Below are positions 1-11,031 of a DNA stretch of 64,000 bases, piece after piece; within the stretch, counting starts at the first letter, position 1; each line of letters begins with the position of its first letter. The stretch lies in the NCBI RefSeq assembly GCF_016808095.1, contig NC_068974.1, positions 38,106,590 through 38,170,589 on the forward strand, given 5' to 3'. The stretch is from Vigna angularis (taxonomy: Eukaryota; Streptophyta; Magnoliopsida; Fabales; Fabaceae). The notes beneath the pieces were generated by a model. That model was given only the letters and a program-made list of their open reading frames with translations. It had not been told where the DNA came from and ran no database searches. The translations under genes and the position numbers were made by a program.

Positions 1-477
1 AAACATATAATTACTTTATCACAAATAAAATTTAATGGATATCCATCAAATCTATTACCGAATAGTAGGATTCTGTCAAGTCAAGTTTAAAAATATATTT
101 GACAAACTTATTAAGAAATGCTTAATTGAATTGCTTATTTGATCTTGTCTTTAATTGCTGTCAACATGATATATCTATTTTTTTTTATTCAGATGATATA
201 TCTAAATTTATAGGTATATTGAATATACGTTATAATAAATGAGAAATACTACATTTTCTAATCTTTTATGGTTAAATCATACACATTTGGCCGCTTCTGT
301 TTATTGGCAGAGGTACACTACTCTAAAATTACAACATCGTTGACAAAAAAAAAAAAGAAACGAAACAAGTTACAATACAATTGAAGAAACAACTAGCTGA
401 TTAGAAGCACACAATCATCCCATTCTTCTGCTCCTTCAGTCATTACAAAAAGAGCCACCAAAATCCTAATTGTACAT
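1..477. other. 3' flank of the YEATS gene
   Basis: AT-rich non-coding DNA. The part next to the stop codon at 478-480 probably holds the 3' UTR of the YEATS gene. No other gene or recognisable element is seen. Confidence 0.6.
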
Positions 478-3468
478 CTACTGGTCAGAAGAAGATTTAA
501 ACTGCTGATGCTGTCCATCTATCAAGTTTATCTGTCGTCTGAGTTTAGCAATATGTGCTTGAACCTGAATTTGGAAGCACAATATGAGTTTAGTCACAAT
601 TTTCTTACTACTTTAAGATGATTGAACAATCAAAATCTACAAGAAAAGTTAAAACATGCTCATAATTAACCAACAAGAAAAAAAAGATTCAACCACATCT
701 TTCTCAGGTCCCCCTTGTGATTCACTACCATAGATATACAAGTAACAAGTTAATCAACAGCTTATGAAGTGCATACAAGGAAAGGGACTGTAATACAGAC
801 TTCAATTCAACACACTGACAAAGGTCAGTGATTTGGAAAAAAAAAAGTTCATCTACACAGTGCGCTCTCAAATTATATACTTTAGTCCTGTCATGTTTAT
901 TATTATAAGATTACTCTATGATGTTCATTCTAAATATTCATGCCCCACATAGAAAATGATTAGAACATATAGAACCCACATATGTTGATGATAATGGATT
1001 GTTAATTAAATCGTTAAATGATGAACAAGTAGGAGTGATGGAACATGATAGCGATTGAATAAAACTAGAATAATGTTAATCAGCATATAGACCATCGTAT
1101 CTGTCTTCTGTCCTCTCCCCTCCTCCTTCCCTTCGGTTGGCTTTGAATTAAATTATTTAATTACAACCCGGAATCCCACATATCAGTACATACAACAATG
1201 TAAATTAGGAAAAACATTTCTTCTTTCTATTCTAATACTTCAAAGGCACAGTTATTTTGAGTTCAACTAATCCACAAAAAGGGCCGTAAACATCATACAA
1301 ACAAAATAAACTCCCAAGCATAGATCATTAGTTTAAGTCTCTTGATGGATGAATCTGAAGTACATGTTCTGAAAAGCAGAAAATTTTCAGGAAAAGACAT
1401 CTACAAAAATCCTCATACATATTCCTTTTTTTGATCAAACATGAACCTTGCATCAAGATCATAAATCATGATGCTACTGCTATAACATTTCTCTATACAG
1501 AACTATCAGGTGTATCCATAATTTGGATTGCTAAGGTTTTTTACTATATACAAGTGACCAAGTATGATGCAAACTTTCTACTTTGTAACATGTAAGCGTA
1601 TGCTTGCTGTCACGGCTCATTTTAATCCATGAATATACCATTAAGGCATCAACAATCGACAATCGATTTGACATCCAAAAATATTACATACTTTAAATAT
1701 GATAAAATTATTGTCATACATACCTGCTGTCGAGCTGCCGCAAGCTGTAAGAGCTCATCTGCTTCTGAGAAATTCGTGAACCATTGACTTAAAGAATGAT
1801 CTTTAGTATCACCTTTCCTCCTTTTACTTGCATCCTCAACAGGTACTGCATTTACAAGTTCTTTCAACTCAAGCATGGAAACAGGAGAGCTGCAGATAAC
1901 AGGGGGTAATTGCTACACAACATACCAGGAGGAGGCAATGTAAGCCCAGCAGGTAATCTTGGTAAGTTCACAGCTGGATGACTCTGCAAACGAGCTAAAA
2001 AGGCCTCCGAAGGATCAGGGAAAACTATCTCATCATAAAACTCCACAACAACAGGCTTTTTTGCAGACATGGAACTGTTTTCATCCTCTGGATACAACTT
2101 CAAGTGATGATATCTGTATATATATCACTCTTCAATAGAATACAAGGTTCAGAAATTATTTTTACATTCACATAAAATAGTTTTCAATCTGCATGACTAA
2201 TAACAAAGGAAACGGGGGGTTGTATTGTCATCTAGTATATGGTTAGATAATATTCAAGCACTTGGGCTATATATAACAGCACACTCTTACCAAACTTTGC
2301 AGTTAGCAAAATAGATGTTATTTATATAGTCATCCAAGCTTATCATTGATAATAATGAAGCACTCCAGCCATATTGCTCTATCTATCTAACTAAACTTAG
2401 CAGGGAATAGAGCTGCACTCTTGCAGAATTTCAGAAGCATAAGCAAGTTGTAGACGGTTGAAACATGCCAGAAAATAGTAGACATTTTGCATACCATAAA
2501 AAATTTCAAGCATACTTGAACCTCAACACTGAACTAAGAAATCGGAGCATCAATAATATTTTTTTTTCCTGGAAGCAGGCTACAGGAAACTAAATTCAAA
2601 GCAGTAACCAACAACTCACAAGTTCAAAGGCTTGTCACAAACATCACTGTGAAAATAAAGTGTGATGGCAACTTCAAATTCCCCCCATCCTGCCTCTGAG
2701 AGTTCAAAAGGCGGTGACTCCACAACACGGGTGGGATTATTGAAACTAGAGTGCAACTGAAAAACAACACGTTTTATTATCGCCCCAAGATCCTCATTGG
2801 TTGCTCCACGAACATATACTGTCCATTTATGCGACTGATACCTTACATAACATAAACATGGCGACTTTCTCAGCTTTAAAATCCATTTTAGTGACTTCAA
2901 GCAAAACATTATATCAGGTAGAGGCAATGTAGGATACTTACTCGCTAGCCTTTTTCCCAAGCCAAAATGCTATGTTTCCATACACTATTGGAACGCTTAT
3001 TTCCACATCTTTGAGTTTCTTACCCAGGTTCTACACAAAACCCATAAATGGTTATACTTTTAGAATGATCAATACAAAGAACCTATTTAGTAAAACATAC
3101 AGAGGAATTTGTTTTGACTTTGTATCATATGATATTCTAAAATCACATTTGCTGTTCTGAACATTGACTTTAAGATCCTTGTAGTGTGCTATATAATAGC
3201 TGCAAATCAAAGTTTCGAATTTGAATCAATGACGGAAACAAGGTGTTATCTTTACGCAGTCCCAAAGGCGCAGGATTTGTGGGAAATCGCTATTTTGGCG
3301 ATTTGGAAAACGAGGTTGCTGGTTTTATCCGAATTCGAATCGAAACAAGGTTACCTTCTTATCGTTGTCATCAGATTTGCCCATTTTGGTTCGCTGGGAT
3401 TTGGGGGTAGGACCACTTAATTCTGGCAGATCTTGACCGTGCTTTTTCGAAGATGAGCTGATGGTCAT
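478..3468 (-). CDS. TAF14b: YEATS-domain protein, TAF14b/YAF9 (GAS41-like)
   Basis: Nuclear reader of acylated histone lysines, homologous to Arabidopsis TAF14b/YAF9 and animal GAS41, which serve SWR1 (H2A.Z deposition) and NuA4 acetyltransferase complexes. Six coding exons were assembled by eye: 3355-3468, 2942-3030, 2620-2841, 1926-2113, 1724-1845 and 478-564. All introns are GT..AG (324, 100, 506, 80 and 1159 bp) and the phases join exactly, giving 273 residues plus TAG, close to the 268 of Arabidopsis. Residues about 47-155 form the YEATS fold, with HSSF (98-101) and GWGEF (119-123) of the acyl-lysine pocket. DEIVFPDP and a basic [12 protein letters not shown] linker follow, and then a C-terminal coiled coil from about 225. 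The start MTISSSSKK resembles the Arabidopsis start. The 80-bp fourth intron (1846-1925) is in a changed frame and easily mistaken for coding sequence. This is the only non-SAUR host gene seen. Confidence 0.95.
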
Positions 3469-4725
3469 ATCAATCAACGACCTCGTCTCAAAAGTAGAAG
3501 CTCAATCTAAGCATCTAGTTTTAGGGTTCGTATGCTCCTCTGCCAAAATTGTGAAGCACTATTCGTGGCTTTTACGACGTCGTTTCTGAGTCAGTAGAAC
3601 CACCTACGGAGCCCAACCCAATACCATCGTGGGCATAATTTTTTTTCATATCTAGATCGATTCAGGGATTACAATTTCCACTTTTGCTTCCTGCACCCCC
3701 AGAATTTATTCTTACATCTCTCAATTTTTTAAAATAACCATTTTATCTTTCCTAAAGTAATTTCTGAATTAAATATTTCTGAAATTTTGTAGAGAAAGTT
3801 TTCTGAAATTTTCAAAATATGATTTTTGAAACGAGATTTATGAAATATATTTGTAGAGTGTATGAAAATTATTTTGAAACAAACTTTTTATAATAAGATT
3901 TTCAGAATAAGCTTTCCAGAATGTATACAAAATCTTTCAGAACAAGTTTTGTGAAATAATTTTTTCAGAATAAATTTTCCTAAACATATGAAATAGTTCT
4001 AGAAATAACTTTCCTGAATAAACTTTTTTTTCTGCATTCTCTTCTTTCCTTTTCTCTACTACGATTATGGAAGTACTCTGATACAGTAATATTATTATTT
4101 TAGTCTTTTTCTGTTAGTGTAAGGATATAATAAAGAAAAATATTTTTAGTCTTTTTTTATACTATAGGGTGCGGCTAATAATTATTATGAAGGTGGTGCA
4201 AGCAGCTTACATGATTTTTCCTGCACAACACTGTATGTGATAAACAAAAATATCATTTCGTACAATGAATACAGAGGATAAATATTGTTTCGAAATGCAT
4301 AATTAAAAAAATATAAAATATATTTGGAATTATTCAATTCAAAATAAGTCAATAACCTTTTGAATGATTGTTGCATAGTAATAGTAAAATACACTTTAGA
4401 TTTTGAAACAAACTTTTAGTCTAACTTAATTTCATACATTCGATTTATAAAATAAATTTGTATTAGTTATATATTTTAAATTAGTTTTATTTCTAGTCAA
4501 TCTTAAATTTTCAATATTTCTAATAAAATAAGTGCAAATAATAGCTATTAAAAGCTAATATCCTTAGGACTGAAATTTGATAATGATACTGTTGTATATA
4601 TATTGGAGTTCATTGTGATTTGGCTAAAGCTAAAAGTGATCAAACACAACTTTAATTCAAGCAACATGTTTCAAGTATACAAGATAACAAAACTGAAATC
4701 TTTGCATAAAAGAAAGTCCCTTCTG
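3469..4725. other. Intergenic, AT-rich
   Basis: The first part is the promoter and 5' UTR of the YEATS gene. From about 3760 to 4030 the DNA is a degenerate field of short TTTCTGAAAT / TTTCAGAATA-like motifs on both strands. No gene is recognised. Confidence 0.5.
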
Positions 4726-4758
4726 TACAAATATGCCTCATCTGATCTATCTGTCTCC
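4726..4758 (-). promoter_or_regulatory. DST-type mRNA instability element
   Basis: Reading the minus strand just after the stop of the SAUR at 4770: GGAG, then ATAGAT, then TTTGTA, spaced as in the DST element of soybean SAUR 3' UTRs, which confers rapid mRNA decay. Confidence 0.7.
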
Positions 4759-4769
4759 AATTGCTTGTT

Positions 4770-5051
4770 TTACAAATCATTCAAGCAAGAGGTAACGTTT
4801 AGGAACTCATCCTCCTGACATGGAATTGTGAGACCACCTGTTGGATGATCATACCCAAATTCTTCTTCTGTCCGACTCAGTAATTCTTGAAATGAAGGTT
4901 GGTTCAAGTATGATACAGGAATCCCAAACCGCTTCAATTTGTTTCCAACATAGACTGCAAGATAGCCTCTAGGTACCTCAACACCCTTGGAGACTGCTTG
5001 GGTTGTCGAAAATGATGTCCATCTAATAATACCTGCTATGCGGAAACCCAT
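4770..5051 (-). CDS. SAUR: SAUR family auxin-induced protein, ARG7-like
   Basis: Small auxin up RNA protein of 93 residues, intronless. The SAUR core (about 27-80) has [12 protein letters not shown], the strand [24 protein letters not shown] and GGLTIPC. By family knowledge such proteins inhibit PP2C.D phosphatases at the plasma membrane, so H+-ATPase stays active and cells expand; basic N-termini of soybean SAURs bind calmodulin. The C-terminus [13 protein letters not shown] closely resembles mung bean ARG7. The start is the MGF codon shared by the whole array; in-frame codons upstream belong to the leader. Unusual residues are N in VGNK (normally E or D) and G in RFGIP (normally V or M). 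It is divergently paired with the SAUR at 5957, with TATATA at about 5169-5175. Confidence 0.92.
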   Translation of the reverse strand: MGFRIAGIIRWTSFSTTQAVSKGVEVPRGYLAVYVGNKLKRFGIPVSYLNQPSFQELLSRTEEEFGYDHPTGGLTIPCQEDEFLNVTSCLNDL

Positions 5052-5956
5052 TGTTGATTGCTCCACACGACAAACTGATGCCAAAGAAATATTGTAAGAA
5101 AGGAATATCTGAAATCTGGTGTTTGAGGACTGAATGACTTGTGTTGTTTGAATACTGGAAAGCTGTTTTATATATAGCTGCCAATGGCCTAAGCAATCCA
5201 ATAGCACAATGAATGATTTTTGGAGGAGCTATGATGTAGTCGACCGAGAGACAAGGGATCACATGGTATTGTCTCAGAGATATTGGCCAACAGAATTACA
5301 GGTGAAACCTAATGCTAGTTCATTCATTGTGCTGTAGCTATTTCAAGGATCGACAAGCTGTAGACATCTCACGTGTTTCTTTAAATAAATGACAACGCCA
5401 TTGATATATGTTCTATCTACCAACTGATATAGAGTCTAAGTAAGCAACTTGTAAACCATGAGAGGTCTCAATTGGAATTGGAGGCAAGAACAGAACTGAT
5501 ATTGAATACATGATCTTGAGTTACTAGGAACCACACTTTTTTGTGTACGTTAAATTTAAAACAACACCATGTGAACTTTCATACATGAAGTTTGCGGTCC
5601 CCTCCACTCCAAATAAGTGTCAATATCATCCTGTAATGGGGTAATTGATGCAGAAGGTTGGCTTGTATTATATGTCATAACATGTTACTATGATTCATGG
5701 GAGAGTCCTGTCAAGACATTGCCATATGACCTTGTCTCTCAGTTGGTCCCATGACTACTATCTCATAACCTTCCTTCACCAATAATTCAAGTATCCTACT
5801 TACCCATTCTTTTATCTATATATTCATGGTTGAAAGCATGCTAGAACCAACACCTACCCTTTACTTTCTGAAGCATTCTAAATTCACAAGCTCAAACTTT
5901 CAACAAGTGTCTTTTAGACCATTTTCTACTGAAGTCCCTGAAAACACAAAACAACA
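5052..5956. promoter_or_regulatory. Bidirectional SAUR promoter 1
   Basis: This 905-bp spacer separates two divergent SAURs. The minus side has a TATA box near 5169 and two facing auxin-response cores: GAGACA (5248-5253) and TGTCTC (5270-5275). The plus side has CATATG (5723-5728), TGTCTC (5733-5738) and GGTCCCAT (5745-5752), the full layout of the soybean SAUR NDE region, and a TATA box at about 5816-5825. Confidence 0.75.
5723..5752 (+). promoter_or_regulatory. SAUR NDE auxin-response region
   Basis: CATATG, TGTCTC and GGTCCCAT lie within 30 bp, about 205 bp upstream of the start at 5957. This is the most complete auxin module in the window. TGTCTC is the ARF-binding core. Confidence 0.75.
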
Positions 5957-6229
5957 ATGGGTTTTCGTCTACCTGGTATTAGAAGGGCATCTGCAAATCA
6001 AGCATCTTCAAAAGCTGTGGAGGTGCCAAAGGGCTATCTTGCAGTCTATGTTGGAGAAAAAATGAAGCGGTTTGTGATTCCAATATCATACTTGACCCAA
6101 CCTTCGTTCCAGGACTTGTTGAGTCAAGCTGAGGAAGAGTTTGGATATGATCATCCAATGGGTGGTCTTACAATTCCCTGCAGTGAAGATTTCTTCCAAG
6201 AAATAACTTCACGATTGAATAAGCTATAA
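5957..6229 (+). CDS. SAUR: SAUR family auxin-induced protein
   Basis: Intronless SAUR of 90 residues with N-terminus [15 protein letters not shown], core [32 protein letters not shown] and TIPC, and a C-terminus ending RLNKL. It differs from the later plus-strand lineage, having GYL and EKMKRF instead of GYF and EKQNRF, so it predates or lies outside the amplified array. T replaces N in SYLTQPSF. Start: first MGF codon, 14 bp after the 5' UTR ACACAAAACA. Its promoter holds the complete CATATG/TGTCTC/GGTCCCAT module, and a good DST element follows the stop, so rapid auxin induction and fast decay are both expected. Confidence 0.93.
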   Translation: MGFRLPGIRRASANQASSKAVEVPKGYLAVYVGEKMKRFVIPISYLTQPSFQDLLSQAEEEFGYDHPMGGLTIPCSEDFFQEITSRLNKL

Positions 6230-6240
6230 ATTTGTACTGT

Positions 6241-6276
6241 AGAAGACAGACGTAGATTTGTAGATACATTTTGTAC
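6241..6276 (+). promoter_or_regulatory. DST-type mRNA instability element
   Basis: GAAG, GTAGATTTG and CATTTTGTAC in DST order and spacing, 12 bp after the stop at 6229. This is one of the clearest copies in the window, apart from A for G at the second base of the first block. Confidence 0.72.
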
Positions 6277-7403
6277 AATAGGCATCTGTCGAATTGTTTG
6301 GATCCCCTTTTTGAGAAATATGAGAAATGAAAGATCATTATAAGGACAAGTTTGTTCCATTTTTGTTTAGTGAAAATGAATTCAACAATTTAGTCTCTCC
6401 TCTGTATATTTTGTTCTTTAGTTACTTTTACAACTTTAACTTCATCCTGGATGATCAGGGTTGCTATAAGAAATTAGTAACTTGGTTGTCCTGATAAATT
6501 TGAACGTATGAATATTGAATAAAAAAATTCATACAAATAAAAACTAATTGATACATCATTGTATTTCTTTTGGAGATAGGATATATTATTTGTATTATAA
6601 GTAAATATTATATCTATCGCTGAATAACATAATAAAGGATATACAAATTTATGTGATTTTTTATAATATATGATTATAAAGATAGTATGAACCTATTCAA
6701 CTGTTTGGGTTAATATTTTGTGTCTAAGTGTGACGGGTCTAAGTGTCTACAGAAGTATGAAAGAGCAATCAATGAACAGACATTTGGTTTTACATGATCA
6801 AATCTCCTTTGATTAAGTAGTTACTTCATTGGCTATTCATTTCGGGAAGTGGGTTTTGCACTCTGATACAATTTGATCTTAGGATCATGGAGAAATATTT
6901 CATATTTGGAACGAAGTTAATCACTATTAAAAGGTGAAAACCTGATAAGCACAATCTAAAATTAAATAATTGTAGTATTGTGTATATCATGGTTCATTTA
7001 GACAGTCATCATGTGGCACTTCAACCAGGAACTAAATGAGCCTTAAGTTGAAAATTCTAGCTACAAACTGTTTCAGGACAAATGTACTGTGGCTTCCTTG
7101 TTTGGCTCAAGGATGAGTATTGAAATTGCAACAGGGAAACAGTAACAACCAATATGAAGTTTTGTTAATATGTCCAATAGAGTTTCTCTACTTAATCTAT
7201 AGTAGTAATATATGCTGTTAGCCTGTTGTATATCAGAAGAATTTTCATAATCACATTAAAATTCATTGGTATGTGGGGAAAGAAAAAGGTGTTTAAACAA
7301 TATCTAGTTCTGTATTCTCATTATGGAACTTGTTTCTATTTCCAATGGATTTACTCAAGAAAAGAAAATGAAAAATATTTGCAATAAAAGGAAGTGCCTT
7401 CTA
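6277..7403. other. Convergent intergenic spacer
   Basis: AT-rich DNA between the 3' ends of the SAURs at 5957 and 7455. It has no open reading frame of note and no recognised element. Confidence 0.5.
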
Positions 7404-7437
7404 TACAAATTTGCCTCATCTAATCTACTAACTCTCC
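7404..7437 (-). promoter_or_regulatory. DST-type mRNA instability element
   Basis: On the minus strand, GGAG, TAGATTAG and ATTTGTA follow the stop of the SAUR at 7455 with DST spacing. Confidence 0.68.
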
Positions 7438-7454
7438 AATAGCATGATTTAATG

Positions 7455-7730
7455 CTAATTCAAATGAGAGATAACGTTTATGAACTCCTCCTCCTTGCAT
7501 GGAATTGTGAGACCTCCAGTTGGATGATCATATCCAAATTCTTCTTCTGACTGACTTAGCAATTGTTGAAACGAAGATTGATTCAAATATGATACAGGAA
7601 TCATGAACCGCCTCATCTTATCTCCAACATAGACTGCAAGGTAGCCTTTTGGGACTTCAAGTCCCTTGCGAGTTGTTTTAGCAGTAGAAAATGATGCTTG
7701 TCTAATAATACCTGGAATGCGGAAACCCAT
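7455..7730 (-). CDS. SAUR: SAUR family auxin-induced protein, ARG7-like
   Basis: Intronless SAUR, 91 residues, closest in the window to the one at 4770 (shared GIIR, ASFST/TSFST and [10 protein letters not shown]). The core is [36 protein letters not shown] has S for the usual P and Q for D. The C-terminus [12 protein letters not shown] is two residues shorter than its sister. Start: MGF at 7730. A TATATATA box lies near 7842. Its natural partner is the plus-strand SAUR at 11642; a copia retrotransposon now lies between them, so this gene keeps only 588 bp of the former shared promoter on its own side. Confidence 0.92.
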   Translation of the reverse strand: MGFRIPGIIRQASFSTAKTTRKGLEVPKGYLAVYVGDKMRRFMIPVSYLNQSSFQQLLSQSEEEFGYDHPTGGLTIPCKEEEFINVISHLN

Positions 7731-8153
7731 TGTTTTTGTTGATCCACAAAGAAATAATATGCTGAAGTAATGTTAAAAGACTTGTATGAGTATGAGAAAT
7801 AACTACTTCAATTCTGATGCTTGAGGATGCAGGAAATAGTGTATATATAGTCCCTAATGGGAACTCTGCAACTGCAATCTAATTCCACAATGAATGATTG
7901 ACAAGGACTTGATGGGGTCAAGGGAAGGACAGGGGATCACATGGTATTGTCTTAGAGACCTCTTTCATGGATAAGTTGTAGGGCAAACCCCACATCACTA
8001 CCTTCTGATATAGTGGCCAACAGAATTTCCCACTTGAAACTAAATGTGTCTGCAAAGCTGAAATCTATCTACATCAATGATTTATAGACATGTAGTAGAC
8101 ATACTTTAGACATCTCACATGTTTCTTTAAATAAGATTATAGTGCTGTTGATA

Positions 8154-8200
<47 letters not shown>

Positions 8201-8318
8201 ACCATGTACCAACTAATATCAGGGTGACATAAGCAACCTGTAAATGTTGAGGCTTGAGCTAGCTCTGAATCAGTGGAGATAAGAAGATATCCAACATAGA
8301 ACATATGATCATGAGAGA
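7731..8318. promoter_or_regulatory. Bidirectional SAUR promoter 2, left half
   Basis: Promoter side of the SAUR at 7455, up to the retrotransposon insertion point. It has a TATA box near 7842 and the ACATGG/GTCTTAGAGAC segment around 7937-7960, matching the auxin region of promoter 1. It ends in an (AT)n run and the target site AGAGA (8314-8318). Confidence 0.65.
8151..8198. repeat. (AT)n microsatellite
   Basis: About 48 bp of almost pure AT dinucleotide in the split divergent promoter. Confidence 0.9.
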
Positions 8319-8509
8319 TGTTGGGAACAAGGGCAATAAAGGAGAGAAGAGAGATTTAAACAACACTAAGAAGTATTTGTTTTGGTGCATTTGTAAACCT
8401 TACATAAGCTTTCTTATATAACAAAGTGAAGAACACCATCTCACAATACTAAACAATGTGGGACTAAAACACACTACAAAAACTTAATCAAACTACACAA
8501 AAACTAACA
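8319..8509 (-). repeat. Copia 3' LTR
   Basis: Left copy of the 191-bp LTR; direct repeat of 11032-11222 with no difference found by eye. It starts TGTTGGGAAC on the plus strand and ends ACTAACA. Confidence 0.95.
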
Positions 8510-8521
8510 ATTCTCCCACTT
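8510..8521 (-). other. Polypurine tract of the copia element
   Basis: On the minus strand AGTGGGAGAAT abuts the 3' LTR, the usual position and composition of a copia polypurine tract. Confidence 0.65.
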
Positions 8522-8562
8522 GGAGTTTGATTATTACATAGTGTAATTGCCTTCATCATCAG

Positions 8563-9153
8563 TTATTCTTGAAGGCCAATTGAGGTACTGCAAAGCCTCA
8601 ATTTTTCTGTTGTGACAACCTTTGTCAACATATCCGCTGGGTTCTTACTTCCCAGTATCTTCCTCAACATTAGTACTTCATTCTCAAGCAGAGATCTGAT
8701 GAAGTGATAACGGAGATCAATATGCTTCGTTCTGGAGTGAAAAGTTGAATTCTTAGCCAGATGTATTGCACTTTGACTATCACTGTGCAAAACAGTCCTT
8801 TCCTGGATGAATCCCAACTCCGTCAACAATCCTTGAAGCCATATCAATTCTTTGCTAGCTTCTGTTACTGCTACATATTCAGCCTCTGTAGTGGATAGAG
8901 CAACGATCTTTTGTATTTGTGACATCCAACTAACAGCTGTAGTTCCAACAGTAAATATGTAGCCAGTGGTACTTCTTCGATAATCAATTTCTCCAGCAAA
9001 GTCTGCATCTACGTAACCTTGTACTTTTAGTTCACCTTTACTAAAGCACAAACACTTCTCCTTAGTTTTTCGTAGATATCGCAAAATCCATTTCACAGCT
9101 TCCCATTCTCCTTTAGTCTGGCACGGTTCTCTCCATTCTGATTCCGTGCTCAT
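8563..9153 (-). pseudogene. Copia RNase H remnant of pol
   Basis: This frame of up to 196 residues encodes the last part of the copia polyprotein. The end of the reverse transcriptase region (EWEAVKWILRYLR) is followed by RNase H with acidic residues in YVDADF (D49), STTEAEY (E90) and HSDSQSA (D125), and the terminal KHIDLRYHF and NPADMLTK motifs. It lies in a different frame from the gag-integrase frame and overlaps it by 41 bp, because of the deletion near 9122. It cannot be made as part of the polyprotein unless the frame is shifted. The first dozen residues are out-of-frame integrase DNA. Confidence 0.9.
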
Positions 9154-10816
9154 AGCAAAACTTCTTGAATCTGGTGTCTACATACTCACCACCATTGTCA
9201 GATCTGAGCTTCTTAATCTTCAATCCTGTCTCATTCTCCACCATAGCTTTCCAAATTTTGAAAGCTTCAAATACTTCAGACTTGTGTTTCAGAAAGTAAA
9301 CCCATACCTTTCTAGAGTGATCATCGATAAAAGTCACGAAGTATTGCTTCCCACCAACGGATGGGACAGTCGTTGGTCCCCAAACATCGGAGTGGATGAG
9401 CTCAAGCCTTTCTTTCTTTGGGGTTCTTCTACTTGTTTGAAAGCTCACTCTCTTCTGCTTTCCAAGTATACAGTCTTCACACATGTCAATTTTTACTGAC
9501 TGAAGACCTGGTAGTTTTCCTTTTGAGTGCATGACCTTCATCCCCTTCTCACTCATATGCCCAAGTCTTTGGTGCCATAGATTGGGACTTTCATTTGTTG
9601 CAACTGCAATCAAATGACATGCTCCTGCTGTCTTGTAAAGAGTACCATTCTTTTTGCCTCGAGCAATTGTCATCGCACCTTTTGAAATCTTCCAATCATC
9701 ACTGTGGAAGATTGTCGTGTAGCCTTCACTGGCTAGCTGGCCCACTGAGATTAAGTTCTTCGTCAGGTCGGGAATATGTCTGACATTTTTCAATTCCCAT
9801 ACAGACCCATTTAACTTAATCTTTACTACACATTTACCTACAATCTCACATGACTGCTCATTACCAAGGTAAACCTTACCAAGGTTTCCAGGAACATAAT
9901 TCTCGAATAGTTCTTTCTGTGAGGTTGCATGGAAGGATGCTCCAGAGTCTAACACCCAAGACTCTTCCTTGTTTTCCAACGAACATATCAGCGCATCACC
10001 TCCTCCTGAGGTCGTAGCAACGTTTGCTTCATCTTTCACCTCCTGTTTCTTCGAGGCACTCCTGCATTGATTTTTGTAGTGACCAGTCTTCCCACAATTC
10101 CAACATTCGATAGTTTTCGATTTGTTAGAGCTTTGATGATTTCTGGATTTGGACTGCCTTTCCTTTGATTTGCCGCGTCCAGTTCCTCTGGTTGAACTTC
10201 TACCTCTTGACTCTGTATGCAATACTGAAGAGGTTGAGGGTTCACCCGACTCTCTCCGTCGGATCTCTTCACTGAGAACTAAGTCACGAACATCATCAAA
10301 CTTTAACTTGTTGCTTCCTGAGGAGCTACTCACAGCTGTGACAGTAGCATTCCAACTTTCTGGTAGGGAAGAAAGAAGTATTAGAGCTCGTACTTCTTCA
10401 TCGAAATTGATTCCAACTGAACTCAACTGGATTGTAATTGTGTTGAGTTCGTTTATATGTTGCGCTGTTGATGTGCCTTCTGTCATCCGTAGGTTGAACA
10501 ACCGCCTCATCAAATGAACTTTGTTTGCGGCCGACGACTTTTCATACATGCTGGAAAGGGCCGCCATAAGACTAACTGTAGTCTTTTCTTTTGCAATGTT
10601 GAAAGCAACATTACGAGATAACGTCAAACGGATGGCTCCGAGAGCTTTTCTGTCTAGAAAGCTCCACTCATCTTCCTTCATAGCTTCTGGTTTCCTGCCT
10701 GTGAGAGGTTCTTGCATGCCTTTCTGATACAGGTAGTCCTCTATTTGCATCTTCCAAAAGCCAAAGTCCGCACCATCGAACTTTTCAATCTTCATCTTGC
10801 CTTCGTCCATTGCCAT
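9113..10816 (-). CDS. Copia gag-protease-integrase, truncated
   Basis: 567-residue open frame. Gag occupies about 1-235 (UBN2-like), with the zinc knuckle CWNCGKTGHYKNQC at 238-251 and the aspartic protease motif DSGA at 290-293. The GAG-pre-integrase zinc site is H415/H420 with C446/C449. The integrase core keeps two catalytic aspartates, HSDVWG (D477) and RSDNGGEY (D540). The frame then breaks after GIRMERTVP: the third catalytic residue (E), the integrase C-terminus and the reverse transcriptase catalytic centre are absent. Gag, protease and the zinc region look intact, so the element might still supply capsid protein but not integration or reverse transcription. Confidence 0.92.
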   Translation of the reverse strand: MAMDEGKMKIEKFDGADFGFWKMQIEDYLYQKGMQEPLTGRKPEAMKEDEWSFLDRKALGAIRLTLSRNVAFNIAKEKTTVSLMAALSSMYEKSSAANKVHLMRRLFNLRMTEGTSTAQHINELNTITIQLSSVGINFDEEVRALILLSSLPESWNATVTAVSSSSGSNKLKFDDVRDLVLSEEIRRRESGEPSTSSVLHTESRGRSSTRGTGRGKSKERQSKSRNHQSSNKSKTIECWNCGKTGHYKNQCRSASKKQEVKDEANVATTSGGGDALICSLENKEESWVLDSGASFHATSQKELFENYVPGNLGKVYLGNEQSCEIVGKCVVKIKLNGSVWELKNVRHIPDLTKNLISVGQLASEGYTTIFHSDDWKISKGAMTIARGKKNGTLYKTAGACHLIAVATNESPNLWHQRLGHMSEKGMKVMHSKGKLPGLQSVKIDMCEDCILGKQKRVSFQTSRRTPKKERLELIHSDVWGPTTVPSVGGKQYFVTFIDDHSRKVWVYFLKHKSEVFEAFKIWKAMVENETGLKIKKLRSDNGGEYVDTRFKKFCYEHGIRMERTVPD

Positions 10817-10886
10817 TGCTCCTACTGCTTTTGAAGAAAAGCCCCCACTAGTTCTCTAAACTGAGATCCCAAGAACAAGAGAAAAA

Positions 10887-11013
10887 ATCTTTTCTGATGT
10901 GGAAGATCAGACGCAGCTGCAACCACAGAGCATACTAAGAAAATTTACTCTGACCAAATCTTTTCTGATGTGGAAGATCAAACGCTGTTGCAACCACAGA
11001 GCATACTAAGAAA
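10887..11013. repeat. Tandem repeat in the copia leader
   Basis: Two copies of about 57 bp, starting near 10887 and 10957 (period about 70 bp), each running from ATCTTTTCTGATGTGGAAG to ACTAAGAAA with a few differences. They lie between the primer-binding site and gag. Confidence 0.8.
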
Positions 11014-11014
11014 T

Positions 11015-11029
11015 GGGCTCTTGATACCA
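11015..11029 (-). other. Primer-binding site (initiator tRNA-Met)
   Basis: On the minus strand, three bases inside the 5' LTR, TGGTATCAAGAGCCC matches the tRNA-Met primer site (TGGTATCAGAGC) with one extra A. Confidence 0.75.
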
Positions 11030-11031
11030 AT

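Noticed and set aside
1649..1876. Reading frame beginning [10 protein letters not shown] as a separate gene or a longer fifth exon
   Set aside because: Its first residues lie in the 80-bp fourth intron of the YEATS gene; splicing at TGCAG (1846) restores the known [15 protein letters not shown] sequence.
5826..6065. Plus-strand frame overlapping the SAUR at 5957 (likewise 11325, 22174, 54194)
   Set aside because: Out-of-frame shadow of the leader and first third of the SAUR.
9146..10727. Plus-strand frames opposite the retrotransposon (9146, 9595, 10149, 10521)
   Set aside because: Antisense shadows of the gag-integrase frame.
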